Origin: Melitaea cinxia
Lineage: Eukaryota; Arthropoda; Insecta; Lepidoptera; Nymphalidae
Direction of reading: 5' to 3'
Assembly (NCBI RefSeq): GCF_905220565.1
Contig: NC_059399.1
Coordinates: 9,517,501 to 9,581,500, forward strand
Length of the DNA: 64,000 bases
Shown here piece after piece: positions 11,653 to 24,300 of this stretch. Within the stretch, counting starts at the first letter, position 1. Every line of letters begins with the position of its first letter. The notes beneath the pieces are model-generated. The model was not told where the DNA came from and did no database searches. It worked only from the letters and a program-made list of their open reading frames with translations. The position numbers and the translations under genes are program-made.

Positions 11653-11970
11653 AACTAGCTATGCCCGCGACTTCGTCCATGTGGAATTTAACAAAAAAGT
11701 TATTGTTCAGTTCACAGAATTATAAATGAAAAATTTCAAAAATAGAAGTAGCCTAAGTTACTTTTTATTACATCAGCTATCTGCCAGTGAAAGTCTTGTC
11801 AAAATCAGTTCAGCCGTTTCAGAGATTAGTTGGAACAGGCAGACAACAGAATTATAAAAAAAAAAAATGTTATGTTGGTATATGTACCGTGTAAACATCC
11901 ACATGCATTTAATAAAAAGCTGTTATTTCAATATTACAAACAGACACTCCAATTTTATTTATTTGTATAG
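11653..11970 (+). repeat. Dispersed repeat, family H
   Basis: Starts ACTAGCTATGCCCGCGACTT, contains TCAGCCGTTTCAGAGATTAG, and ends in an AT-rich stretch. About 310 bp; opposite orientation to the copy at 7,430. Confidence 0.6.
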
Positions 11971-12182
11971 GTAATGTATAAAAACGTAAATAGAAAGAAA
12001 GAAAGAACACTTAAATAGATGTATTCGTTTATTTATTTTTTATTCCTTAACTCTTAAATTATACGAATTCTTTAATTATACGAACAACAATTATACGCAA
12101 AGGTAAATAACATTGAAATTTATATGTAAATCCCTAGAAATCTATATATTAATACGTGATATTAATACGTGAAGTAAAAACT

Positions 12183-12345
12183 TTGTACCCCTTTTTACGA
12201 AAATGGCGCGAACGGAGTAGTATGAAATTTCGTTCACTCATAGTTCATAGAGAAGGAGATCAGAATGCTAATATTTTTTTAAATTATGCATAGAAATATA
12301 TTGAATCAATAATAATAAAAAAAATACATTACACACACTACCAAG
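12183..12345 (+). repeat. Dispersed repeat, family I
   Basis: Second copy of the element at 2,718, with TTTGTACCCCTTTTTACGAA and ATAGAGAAGGAG. Confidence 0.5.
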
Positions 12346-12423
12346 TATTTGACACATACACGAATATTATACTCCTTTGTTGATTGTCAGTCTGTAGTCA
12401 AATTGAAAAATTAAAAAAAGTTT

Positions 12424-12775
12424 CTTTATTTTCATATATTTTTTAAATTTAACTAGTAGTTTATAAACATGTACCATATTTAATATATAGACACTAAAAT
12501 ACTTTCCTTTAAAAAAAAAAATACGTTAAATATAAATGTATACATATAACATTATCTTTTGAAAAAAAAAATTATACTGTTTTAAAATTGGAATTGGAAT
12601 ACTTTATTTTCATATTTTTTTAAATTTAACTAGTAGTTTATAAACATGTACGATATTTAATATATAGATACTTAAATACTTTCCTTTTTTTTTTAAAATA
12701 CGTTAAATATAAATGTATATATATAATATTATCTTTTGAAAAAAAAAATATACGGTTTTAAAGTAACTATTGGAA
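12424..12775. repeat. Tandem duplication, unit about 178 bp
   Basis: Two adjacent copies start at 12,424 and 12,602. Both contain AACTAGTAGTTTATAAACAT and ACGTTAAATATAAATGTATA, with small differences in A/T tracts. AT-rich and non-coding. Confidence 0.65.
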
Positions 12776-13357
12776 CACTTTAGAATGTTTAGAAATATTC
12801 ATTAATACTTTTTTATTTCGTTCTTTCTCCTTGTTACTTTTAAAAGTCCTGATAGATTGACTTTGCAAAACTGCAATTGTACGAATTGCTTTAATGTTAC
12901 CAAAGGCGATCGATAACAAATTAATCGTAAAAAGAAAACCGATTGGTAGCTGGTTATGTATAAAAATAATTAAAAGCTAAAAATACAAAAAAGGATTAAA
13001 TTAAAATTATATAATAATTCATCATAAGATTATAGTAAAATATTTTAATTACATCATTTAGTCTTATTTATAAACTTCTAAATCCATTATACCTATACGT
13101 CCCTATGTATAAGAGTTAAATAGGTTTACTCATTAACAAGAAGTTTATCTAATATACTCGTATAAAATTCTCGTGTCGCGGTGTTTGTAGTTAAACTCCT
13201 CCGAACGATTCTCATGAAATTTTGTATGCATATTGGGTAGGTCTGAGAATCGAAAAACATCTATTTTTCATCCCCCTAAATGTTAAGGGTAGTCACCCCT
13301 ATTTTTTTTTTTATTTTTAGCAAGCATATTATTACTTAGGTAGTCTACAGCTTAAAT

Positions 13358-14096
13358 CAGAGATTCCCAAACATTTTTGTGTCGTAGACCCGTTGCCATG
13401 TTTTTCGGTTTTGAGTAGACCGCCTACTAACCTGATATTCATTTTTTTTTTGTAAGTTTATAACTTTAGTAAAGTTAAGTGTTAAAAACTTTAAGTAAAA
13501 ACACATGTTAAGTTTTATACATTTATTAATTGAATTTAAATTAAAACTACTCAAAATAAAATTTTGTATCTGTTATATAAAATATACGTAACATAAAATA
13601 AATATAAAATAAACTAAGCAATAAGTATATATTTTTAGTGAGAAGGATAAATCTGAACAATTGGCATCAGTTTTGTAAGGTTTAATCTTAAATCTCCTCG
13701 GCTAATGATGTCGAGTCTGTTTCTTTTTTTTGTTAGGAGATTGGTAACAGCGCTAAACCCCCTTTCCACTAGGTATGACGATGGAAGGGAAATTAAATAT
13801 TTCCTCGCTATATTTCATAATGCGGGATAAGTAACAAGTGTATTGTTTTGCACATATAAACACATATATAGTAAATTTTTAACTTCATAGATACTTTTAT
13901 AAATAATGTATATGTCTTTATACTGTAAGATAGTGTAGTAGTAGTAAGTAAATAGGTACTATCAGTGTATGTTGAGATCCACTATCGTATCACCATTTTC
14001 ATTCAATTTCTCCAATTTTTTTTTTCGCTGACTTAGACTTCTTTCAGCTTGTCATAGACCCCTGGGGGTCGATATAGAGCACTTTGGGAATCACTG
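13358..14096 (-). mobile_element. hAT transposon remnant with dimerisation domain
   Basis: The ends CAGAGATTCCCAAAC and (reverse-complemented) CAGTGATTCCCAAAG are typical hAT inverted repeats. The 8-bp flanks are GCTTAAAT and GTTTAAAT, a target-site duplication with one change. On the - strand, about 13,635-13,790 encodes SYLVERGFSAVTNLLTKKRN, then RGDLRLNLTKLMP, ending with a stop; this is the C-terminal hAT dimerisation domain. The rest of the transposase is missing, so the element is a 739-bp deletion derivative. Confidence 0.8.
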
Positions 14097-14104
14097 GTTT
14101 AAAT

Positions 14105-15690
14105 TATATATCATACACAATGGTTACCACACATGTTCATTAAGGTATTAAAATTTATATATCTTATGAGGATTTGCATAGATTTATGTAGAAACCCGGA
14201 TATAATCTTCATAAAGCAGGAATTTAACAAGTCAAAGAAATATTAGAGATGACTGCTTCATATTATAAACAATTAACATAATTTGATTTTAATGCATTCA
14301 TTGTAAGTCAGTGGCAATATTACTATCATAAAATTATTGGTTTATTTACATTTTATAACCATGACATTAAATAAGTGTTTAGAAGAATTACATTAAGTGA
14401 TGACTAATCAATTACGTGCGTCGAATTAGTTTCAAATCTGAGGTACAGGAAACTTGTAAGCACCAATATAAAAACTCTAGTTTAAATATTTTTTCTATAT
14501 TGGTGAAAAATTTTGAAGGATGTCAAATAAAATTCAGACACATCATATATCCCCTTTTTAGAAAAAAACCTCACAATTACTCCACATAAATTATATATCA
14601 TTTTATAGATAAAAATTGCTTGCTCTACCGTCATCCTAATATAGCTAAAAAATTTAAACTTTTTTTAGAAGGAAGGCTATATTTTTCTCAAATCAACGCG
14701 AGTGGAACCGTGGGCCCAGCTAGTTTACATATATTTATTTAATTTGAGTGATTGATTGTGAAAGTGGGCGATAACACTTAATTTTTTTTTACCAGTAGAA
14801 GAGTATACCTCTGTTTAGTAATCGACCAATTAGGATTTTCCGAATAGGTCTGTAAACATCAAAGAAAATATTTGTGTTTTTTTAAGTAAATATAATATAA
14901 TATTTAAGGTTTAGACGCGTCTTAAAACGTGTATTTTATCATGGATATATATTTCATAGTTATTTCGTAGCAAGCGGTTTGTGATTGAATTATCTATTTA
15001 ATATTATTTATCGCATCCCTTTTTTTCACGACTAAGTCGCGGGCGTAGCTAGTTTTTAATATATTTATTTTTATGGTTAGCAGCACTTTAAGGTTCTTTA
15101 ATACATTTTTTATTGTGAATTACAAAATAGGTTATGGATTATATATATTCTACCGTTTAGGTGTAACCTTAACTTTTAATATAATCGTTTGATATTAAGT
15201 AATTTTTTTGTCATTGAATAATTTATTTCTTGTAATGTTGTTTTTGTGTTCATTTTTTTTTGTTTTTGATTTGCTATTTAATATATAAAAAATTAAATAA
15301 ATTAAGATATAAGGGTTTTAAAGTGTTCGCACTCCACCCTTTTACTTTGTTTTATATTAGTTTAATTGGTGCCGAGAAATTATTCTAACCTCAGACTCGG
15401 GCCAGGAGGTTAATAGTGTTTTCCGGTGCATGGTCACTGCCAATTGCGCACAGAGAATCACCCTGGGCAATACCCGTATCCCTGATTCGGCCATCAACGC
15501 CAAACAGTCGGTCGTTCTGGAGACAAAGTATCGTACTCCATTTTTTTTCTATACCTCCTATGTACCTTAGGAAATTCGGTATTAGCTATTTCTCTTTCAT
15601 AGCAGTTCTCGCATTTATTCCACTCGTTTCGCATTCTGCGTACTTCGTCGCTCTTTCTAGTATTCATCGTCTTCGCACACAGGCCTATCC
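14105..15690. other. Intergenic, AT-rich, no gene seen
   Basis: Contains a GTCGCGGGCGTAGCTAGTTT block near 15,033-15,053, the shared head of families H and L on the - strand, and a moderately GC-richer patch from 15,360 that I could not classify. The two overlapping opposite frames at 15,416-15,829 show no domain. Confidence 0.4.
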
Positions 15691-15691
15691 T

Positions 15692-15742
15692 GGCCTGTAA
15701 AAAGAACGCTGGCCTTGAAGCTGCGCAGAAGCGATTTATCGG
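15692..15742 (+). repeat. Detached left end of MITE family E
   Basis: CCTGTAAAAAGAACGCTGG followed by GCGATTTAT closely resembles the left end of the MITE at 15,916 and lies just upstream of it. Confidence 0.45.
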
Positions 15743-15915
15743 TCTATTTGGTGGTATGGGGTAGCGGGCGGGCGTGTTTATGACGTGTAGCATGCTTGCC
15801 GGTGTGCTATTGGTTGGACAGTTCGACATCGACTCAAAATACTATCGCGCTAAAAGTTTTAAATTACGGAATAGTTTTACATAGATAAGTGAAAAAAATT
15901 ATTTATAATAAATAA

Positions 15916-16499
15916 TTCGCGTCATGTAAAAAGAACGCTGGTTGTCAAAATACGCAAAGGCGATTTATAGTGTTGCCAACTCTTGAAAAAACTTTTTCGT
16001 ACTGTCCATTTTTTGGAACAGTCTTGTTTGGTAAACAAACCACTGTCAATCGTAATTCACGTTTTTTCCGCATTTATCACTCACTTTCACAATACATTAG
16101 CATACGGACACTCGTAAAACTCCATTTACTATTTATTTCACTAAAAAAATATATCAATTTATCATTTTAAACACATAAAAACTATTAAGATACGAATATC
16201 GAGTGTGCAGATAATTAATATTTTATAATACGACATTTCAATAACTAAAAAAATTGTTATTGCTTTTGTTTGAAAAAAAATTGTAGTTTTTTAAAGTGAT
16301 AATTATTATACTTATTTAGTCCGAATTATTCGCACTGGTGTTTTTAGTATTTTTTAATGTACCTACCAATAACCATTATACGAAGCAGCGAGTAAAAGCC
16401 AAATTAAAAATAAAACAGTAGTACTTTTGTGCGCGAGTATACCCATGCGCAAACGCACCCCCTCCAGTTTCTTTCAGCGTTCTTTTTACATGACGCGAA
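15916..16499. mobile_element. MITE with 25-bp perfect inverted repeats, family E
   Basis: The 25 bases at 15,916-15,940 are the exact reverse complement of 16,475-16,499 (key part CGTCATGTAAAAAGAACG). The 584-bp element has no transposase. Superfamily not assigned, because no clear target-site duplication is visible. Confidence 0.8.
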
Positions 16500-16929
16500 C
16501 TATACCTTTACTTTATTTCGAATAATAGACGCAAGGGTACTAAAACAACGGAAGAAGCTTTTTTAGATTTAACAGGGTTAGTTCTTATTTTTATATAAAC
16601 TTTTTCCATCTTTATTATTTAAACAATTTAATTCAAAAATTGCTGCTTTTCCTTAAGTTCTATTCATATGTTATTTCTTACATCACTTCCTTTAATCAAA
16701 CTTAAAATTTGTGTATGTTAATCTTCATATTTTGACTATTTTAACTTACAACTGCTTGTTTATCTTCTATTTATTACTCGAAATCGTTGTTCAACTATAC
16801 TTATCAATTTTTTAACATTATTATTGACTACTAAAAATTTACCAACCCTTCTTATCGACTATTCAACATGCCTATCGCTTCATTGATTACAATTTATTTA
16901 TTTGCCTATTCATAGGAGTCGAAAATTTT

Positions 16930-17440
16930 TACTGATATAGCTAAAAATGTCCCTGTCTAGCTAAAAAAGTTTCCCATTTTACCCCAGCTAGGATCTTCTG
17001 CACGAGAGTCGGAAGACGCGCGTTCCCCTCTTGTTCTGCGAGGGTCTTGTTCCGCAACAAACTTACAAGTTTCTTCCGAAGCCAAGACCCCCGCAGACTG
17101 TCCCGCGCACATCTCGCCAGGGGACTGGAGACTTTTTCTTGGTGAGCCCCTGAGCCGAACGTCGCGCCCTTATCAATATGCGACCGATGATCGCGCCAGC
17201 TCATCCCACCTCCTTCTTACCAGACAGTTGTTGCTAAAAGCATTGTGCTCGACGCTGTTAAGCTTCGCTTTGCGGTAGTTCCTGCAAGGAGGTGGGACAG
17301 TCGCAGCCCAGTGATCGAGACCGATCTTATTGTCTTTGGTGTTGTCGAGCCAAGGTTCGGTCGACTGAGAACCCTTTCAGGCAATAGTGATGCAGACGGG
17401 CCCCGGATTTTTCCTGTTGGATCGTGTAATAAAATAATCA
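16930..17440 (-). other. GC-rich island, possible mobile-element fragment
   Basis: This half kilobase is much more GC-rich than its surroundings. The - strand carries two adjoining frames (17,441-17,217 and 17,204-16,941), and the + strand carries an overlapping one. The translations are rich in Arg, Ser and Leu and show no motif I recognise. A retrotransposon gag or ORF1 piece is possible but unproven. Confidence 0.3.
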
Positions 17441-17514
17441 AAAAAGTCGTGGAAATTCGGGATAGACATAATAATCAAAACAACAAATTATATTTTTTAA
17501 ATCGTGCACAATAA

Positions 17515-19317
17515 ATAATGTCTGGTGTACTTCAATGAACAGTTTCGTCCATTGCTATTGCTTTTTCTTTGTGGTCTTTTCTATTGTTGTAGTTTTATTT
17601 TCTAGTTTGAAATATTTATAACATTATCTAATATTTTATAACAATATTTACATTGTAAATTAAATTTTGATATACATAGAAATGATGCTTAATCACAATG
17701 AAGCTTATAGGAGTTTTATTGCGTTAGATTTATACGTAACCATTAAGTGCTAGATTGTGTCAGTAGCAACAGTATATTAAGGTATGGATTATTTTAGAAC
17801 GTAAGAAAAACTGAATTTGTAAAATTATTATTAATTGACACATTACATGACGGTTAAAACATTTTTTGAAGATTAACGAACACTGAAAAGTTGTGAGTTC
17901 ATTTTAAATTATTTAAGTTATATATTTTTAGAGAATTACGAAGCCTTATCTATTAATATTATTTTAACTGTTGTTAGTTTGAAATTTTATCGTGATGACT
18001 AATCAACAAAATTACAACGCCCTAAAAATAGACGTGTATCGTTAAAACGAGAAATTAAAGTATTATATTATACGTTATTTTATTTTGCAAGTCTAATTTA
18101 ATTATACTTTTGACAAGGAATCGCATGTTACTTGTAAAATTTAAATATAGCTAGAGGTCACACACTAAAGTACAGTTGGTAATTGAAAATTACTATGTAG
18201 GTATACTTTGTAATGTCAATATAATGCTGACATATCTGAATTTAGACCCAGATATCAATGAACAAATAGAGACAATAATTTCTAATCCAGTCATAATTCA
18301 TAAATTAACCTTGTGTTTATTTTTGAATAATAGAAATTGTGATTTGGATAGATTATATAAATATGATTTTTTTAAAGTTTTTGAAGTATAGTAAGATTAC
18401 CACGACATTTATATCGCTTTGCGGATACGAACTTTAAACGTATTATCATATTTTATTGAAATACGATAACATGGAAGTGTTATTTGTCATGTTGTTTTAT
18501 TTGTCACATTAGATTTATATTTTTAAGAAATCAGTGAAGTACCAAGTACTATAAAATTATGTTTCACTTAATAATATTTCCGGAATGGTTTTTCATTTTT
18601 TATCCTGAATACCTAATAATTTTATTTTATTTTAATTTATTTATTTGGGAAACAAGTGTGGGTTTTTCACACCCCCGGACAACTATTTTCGTGTAAACCC
18701 CGTTTTTACAGAGATATCGTGGTTGAAGTTTTGAGGTGCAATTTTTAAAATCGGAAAAAATTAACCTACCACCTTTAAGGTATATAGAGTTACGCTTGCG
18801 CTCCGCGCCTCCGGCTTAAAGAAAAACACTCTAGGGGTAGGGCAAACCAAGACCACGTGGACAGTGGAGTGCTCCGATTCGGTTTTGGGTATTTTTCGAA
18901 TTTCTATACCTATGTTCTAGCACGCAATGTTACTAATTTTATTAGAATATTATGTCTGACGCGTTATTTTGTTTAAAAGTGTCTATTTGTCAGTCGTTAA
19001 AGGTCAGTTCGTATCGTATTTTGATCTTGCAGTAAAGATCGTTTTTACGTAAATTTGTTCGAAAATAACGCATGATAGTCGCAGTACAGGACATGAGTAC
19101 ACTTACCGCAGCACCGAAATTAAGGTAGAGTCAGAAATAACATAAATTTAACCTCCCAAAAAAAATCTACCTGTAATGTACACGATAGCCCAAAAGATTA
19201 ACAAATAGAATTCATTCATTTATTTATCAATACGTATGTCTACCTAATAAGCGCAAAAAGAATGATACAAAAATTATTTATCAATCATCAATGATATCAA
19301 TGATAACATCAATGATA
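17515..19317. other. Intergenic, no supported gene
   Basis: AT-rich. A 71-codon + frame at 18,176-18,391 starts at a non-ATG codon and has no recognisable feature. A GC-richer patch at 18,655-18,880 (CACACCCCCGGACAAC, GCTCCGCGCCTCCGGC) looks repeat-derived; I found no second copy in the window. Confidence 0.35.
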
Positions 19318-19580
19318 ACGAATATAGCCACCCCCTCTCTTCTCGTGGGTGTCGTAAGAGGCGACTAAGGGATAAGAGAGTTTCACTACCACCTTGGAGC
19401 TTATAAAGCCAACCGATGACGGGATAGCGATCCAATTGCTGGCTTTGAAATAGACAGGCCGAAGACGGGCAGCAGCGTCTTCGGTGCGACGAAGCCAGCC
19501 CTGCGGTCACCAAGCCACCTGCCCAGCGTGGTGACTATGGGCAAAACACATGAGTTCACGCCATTTTCGGCGTGAACTTG
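19318..19580 (+). repeat. Family C element
   Basis: Contains GTCGTAAGAGGCGACTAAGG, ACTACCACCTTGGAGCTTAT, GACGGGCAGCAGCGTCTTCG and CCCAGCGTGGTGACTATGGG. Inverted relative to the copy at 23,985. Confidence 0.6.
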
Positions 19581-19596
19581 TTTTTTTTTTTACTAG

Positions 19597-20315
19597 CGAC
19601 CCGCCCCGGCTTCGCACGGGTATAAAATATAATTATAGCGTATATCATTCACTAAAAAAATGATTATAATCGATCCAGTAATTTTGATTTATTCATTACT
19701 GCCCGTGGCCCGCTCGCGTTAACTTTAGAGTAAAAGCCGGCCGGAACCGCCGCAAACGCTACGTACCGCAATTTTTAAATCTGTAATATCTTCGAAAATA
19801 TTCATTTAAATCATATGCTGTAAAGGGACATATAGATCTATATTAAATCAACAATGTATTTAAGGTATTTAATTAGATAAAGATTAATGCTGTATTGGTT
19901 AAAATCGTTTTGAAAATTAGCCATTATTTGTCGTAAAAAGTAAATGACAAAAAAATGTTATTGTGGGATATCCGTAAGAGATAGACATACACCATAGCGG
20001 AGTTTTCTGTAGACCTTTTTAATGTGTACAATACTTAGTACATTATTTTGATAAATCTCGAAGGGTTCAGCCTGCGTTTGCAATTTAAGCGAAAAAATAA
20101 TAATTATTTACGACATAACATTAGAAAACTCAAAAATAACAGTATTTCTCCACTATTTAATGGATGTTATTATACATATAAACCTTCCTCTTGAATCAAT
20201 CTATCTATTAAAAAGAACCGCATCAAAATCCGTTGCGTAGTTTTAAAGATTTAAGCGTACATACATGTGCAGGGACAGAGAAAGCGACTTTGTTTTATAC
20301 TATGTAGTGATGTCA
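19597..20315 (+). repeat. Dispersed repeat, family L
   Basis: Begins ACTAGCGACCCGCCCCGGCT and ends GCGACTTTGTTTTATACTAT. A shorter copy on the - strand is at 30,725-30,932. Probably a LINE 3' fragment; class not proven. Confidence 0.5.
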
Positions 20316-20490
20316 CTAGGTCGGCAAACAAGCGTACGGCTCACCCGATGGTAAGCGATTACCGTAGCTTATAGACACCTGCAACACCGGAAGCATCGCA
20401 AGCGCGTTGCCGACCCAATCCTCAATCCTCCCAGGAGCGGGGAGGCCTATGTCCAGCAGTGGACTGTGATAGGCTGAAATGATGACGATG
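20316..20490 (+). repeat. Family F fragment joined to the SINE-tail module
   Basis: ACTAGGTCGGCAAACAAGCG and GCTCACCCGATGGTAAGCGA are family F; the right part CAGCAGTGGACTGTGATAGG is the SINE/family C tail. Confidence 0.55.
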
Positions 20491-21954
20491 ATGATGTAAA
20501 TAGGTAATACGTACCAGATATATCCTTCATTAAAATAAAATTTACCTAATTCAGATATATCATGTTACTTTTGTTATAGGTCTGTCGTTTGGTTATTATA
20601 TATAAAAATATATGTTTTTTATATGCTATTAAAATTTTATTTTCTATTGTTGTTACATACCTTACACCCTTAGTTATGGTAGTAAGCTGTCTTTCTCCTT
20701 TTAAAACATTTCTTCAAAAACGTTCTTTCGGTATTAATTTGTATTTAAAAATCTGTATTTAAATATTATTATGTTTGTTGGGGTGGAATCTTGAAACTTA
20801 ATTTCGAATCATATTTAGCCGATTGAGCTGAAATTTTGAATAACGTTTAGTTGGGATGACAATGCATGCTAAGCTATTCAACGTCATTCTAAAACCAATA
20901 TGGCGGACTTTTAAAGACGCCAGACTAGGTTATCAAATAAAAGGGCTTGCTAAGGGTGACTCGAAAAAAAAGTTGGTGCATTTCTTAGATGACAAACCAC
21001 AATACCAGACTGAAAAATCTGTCCAGTGATAACTAAAAAATAAAAAAAGTAAGACAAGCCTTTATTAAAAAAGGCTAAAAAGAATAAAATAAACTTTTCC
21101 TATTAACCTTTCACTATCAACATAAGAAGTCATTACACAAGCCTACCTGCCTTACCTATGTAGACAAGAAAATTAAATAACTTGATCTGTTTGATTTTAA
21201 TTTTTAAAATTAATTCAAACTAAGTACGAGTACTTAAATCTTATGATAAGCGAATTGCACTACATATCATGGCCGTTTACTAAATCAGAAGCAACACAAT
21301 ACACCCCCAGGAGCTCTAGTTAACATACTCACCACAAGAAAATAACTAGAGTTGTTATAGTTTTAAAGAGCATATTATTTAATTGTTGTGTGATTTTGAG
21401 TGACATTGAGGTACTAGATTTCAATTGATATTTCCTTCTGTCCCTACCTCGTACATAGTTGTTTTATCTCTTTTAAAAAAACTATCATGCTAATAAGAAA
21501 ACTCAAACGAAGTTTAGTAATTGTTGGCTTGGTTTGTTGGCAACTATAGTTGAGGAATGAATTTTAATGCTTGTTTGATACAGAATTGCAGTAATATGAG
21601 CGGCATTTCGTTAAATTTCGGAAGTTTTGGACAACCGTAAAACTTTATGCTGTAATAATGGCATAACGTAAAGATAATGATGTCATAATTGTGTAATATA
21701 CAGAGACATTACATGGAAATTTTAATAACTTATACGTTTAATATACAAACATGCTAAACATTTTTGTGTAATATCCTTAAATTTTTTGGAAAATATTTTA
21801 TTTATTTTTCTGTATATATGTGTATATATGTGTAAATAGTAAAGTTAAATAAAATTAAAACTGAAAAGTGAGAAAAGACAATAAATAAAAATATTAAATA
21901 ACAAAATAACAGAACGTTTAATTTTACCTATTCAAACTTGTTCAGCACAACAAC
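20491..21954. other. Intergenic, no gene seen
   Basis: AT-rich sequence with a moderately conserved-looking patch near 20,780-20,960 (CCAATATGGCGGACTTTTAA) that I take for an unclassified repeat. Confidence 0.4.
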
Positions 21955-22520
21955 TACTCTGGTGTAGTGGTACGTATAGGCGCCTAAAATACCGGGGACT
22001 TGCGGGTTCCATTCCTGTTCGGGATAGATATTTTAATTTGTACAAATTTTTGTTTCCGGTTTGGACGTCGGTACTTGTGGGTCTCCCTACCGTACCTCGG
22101 AGAGTACGTTAAGCTGTCGGGCCCGGTTGATATCGTATACACCTACCTGATAGCGATCGTTACTTATAGTAGGGAATATGTCCTCCAACCCGCAGTGGAG
22201 CAAGGTTTTTATTTATTTATACAACTATTTCGGCACACAAGCGTACGGCTCACCTAATGGTAAAGGATTACCGTAGCTTATAGACGCCTGCAGCAACAGA
22301 AGCATTGGAAGCGCGTTGCCGACCCTACCCCCAACTCCTCCTACACAATATCGCTTGAAAGCATTATTATTTAGCTGTGATCTTCTGTAAGGTCGAGGTA
22401 CTAACCCAGTCGGGCTGCTCCATATTTTGAGTAGGAGATTTTCGGCTGTGCCCTACCTCTCTTATACTGTTCCTATACTTTTCCTACATAGAGAAAGAAG
22501 ACTATGACCAGCAGATGGAT
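21955..22520 (+). repeat. tRNA-like SINE (family G) interrupted by family F
   Basis: The SINE head at 21,955-22,210 has GCGGGTTCCATTCCTG as its B-box and the body CCTCGGAGAGTACGTTAAGC. The tail resumes near 22,455 and ends GATATTACAGGCTG. Between them, 22,225-22,455 is a family F copy (GGCACACAAGCGTACGGCTC onwards), so F inserted into G. Confidence 0.6.
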
Positions 22521-22529
22521 ATTACAGGC

Positions 22530-23984
22530 TGATTCGTGGTTTAGCACTCGTCTAATAAATGTAAAATTGATTTCAATATAATAAACCCTTGACATTTCTA
22601 AAACAAAATAACAAATACAAAGATTATAAACAATAATTAAATCGTAACTTGTACAAAATACGACGCCTTAAAGTTTAATATTACCTACATATGGCCTGTA
22701 TCCTAGACTTGTGTACTTGAAAAGTAGTACATAATATACCTCAATCTACATACTAGTTATTGTATACGTACTATGTACTATGTATATATCAATACATTTC
22801 GTCAACAATGTTAAAAAAGGATGATTAATTTGAAATCTCAAATGTTGCTTTAATTTTTATATATCATTTCATGTTTTTTTTTCACTTGAACTTTGAATCT
22901 ATTTTAAATAAAATTTGCATCAAAATTTAACATAATATTTGCATTAATACCAATTAGCAAATAAATATGGTACAAATAAATTTATAGTAAGTTAAAAAAA
23001 AAAACCTCAAAGAATCATACTTTTTATCCGTTTATATAAAAGGTTTTCACGTACCTTACAATATATGACAAATTTACATCGAACGACTGTTTATCATAAA
23101 CATTTCTACTAGTCAGTTAATAAAACCGATTAGATTATAAGCCGATATATTATTATTACAATTAATAAAAATAAGAAAATAATTATTTTTATTAATATTT
23201 TCATTGAAACAGATAAAATTTGTCAACATTATATAATTCTTTAGAGAAAATTCAGTGCTTTCTTTATTCCGTACATTTCAAGAAAAGGAAAATTAGACAC
23301 ATTTCAATACATTTACAGAAAGAAGTTTCGGTAAGTTCTTTGAATATATAAAATAAACAAAACTATTACCTTTTATCATAAAATTACAGAGAAATAGTTT
23401 CATAACTCTTTTGCCGAAAAGGTTTAACTGTGTATATTCTGTTAATAAATTGTTAAAAAGAGCCGCTTCAAATTAATGTTCATCGGATTTAACCAAGAAA
23501 AATGTAATGTTTTGAACTGTTGAACTTTTAGATTAAAATTGTATTGCGTTTTTTTTTCAATTTTCATTATGTAGTTTGATATTCGTATAATTTGCTCCAA
23601 TTTTTGAAAAGTGAAATTGTATTGGCCTTATATGCTATTTACTGACGTAAACAACGACAATAAGGGCAATAATCTATTTTCCTTACCCAAATGCAGTACA
23701 AGAATTATTTTTTCAAACACATTGATTCTCAAACTTTTATTATGTTGCATTGGTAAAAATATTGATAAGTTTTCTCTAATTTGTTATATATATATGTATA
23801 CATATATGTATACAGGCCTAATTAAATTTGCATGATTATGATATTGACAAAAAGGTCAAATATTAATTATGATATCATAATTTTTAGTGTATTTTTATGA
23901 TCATCAAAATTTTGTAAATATTTATTAAATAGCAAATATATAAGTAAAATATGTAACTAGATTTACTTAATGTGATATTTATCA
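22530..23984. other. Intergenic, strongly AT-rich, no gene seen
   Basis: Only A/T-rich low-complexity sequence is visible. Confidence 0.5.
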
Positions 23985-24300
23985 TCATCGCTTCAGCCTA
24001 TCGCAGTCACTGCTGGATATAGGCCTCCACAAGTTCGCACCAGAAATGGCGTGAACTCATGTGTGTTGCCCACGCTGGGCATGCGGGTTGGTGATCGCAG
24101 GGCTGGCTTTGTCGCACCGAAAACGCTGCTGTCCGTCTTCGGCCTGTGTATTTTAAAGCCAGCAGTTGGATGGCTATCCCACCATCGGTCGAATTTATAA
24201 GCTCCAAGGTGGTAGTGAAACTGTGTTATCCCTTAGTCGGCCCCCGTATGACACCCACGGGAAGAGAGTTATTGCCGTAGCCACACAGCTTAATAATGTT
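23985..24300 (-). repeat. Family C element, most complete copy
   Basis: Reverse complement of the 19,318 copy, extended by the CAGCCTATCGCAGTCACTGC tail at the left. It includes AAGCTCCAAGGTGGTAGTG and GACACCCACGGGAAGAG. Confidence 0.6.

Noticed and set aside
15416..15829. Overlapping opposite frames of 94 and 111 codons
   Set aside because: Neither shows a domain or codon pattern; the region is repeat-like and next to a MITE end.
18176..18391. 71-codon + strand frame
   Set aside because: Starts at a non-ATG codon, lies in AT-rich DNA and has no recognisable motif or splice context.
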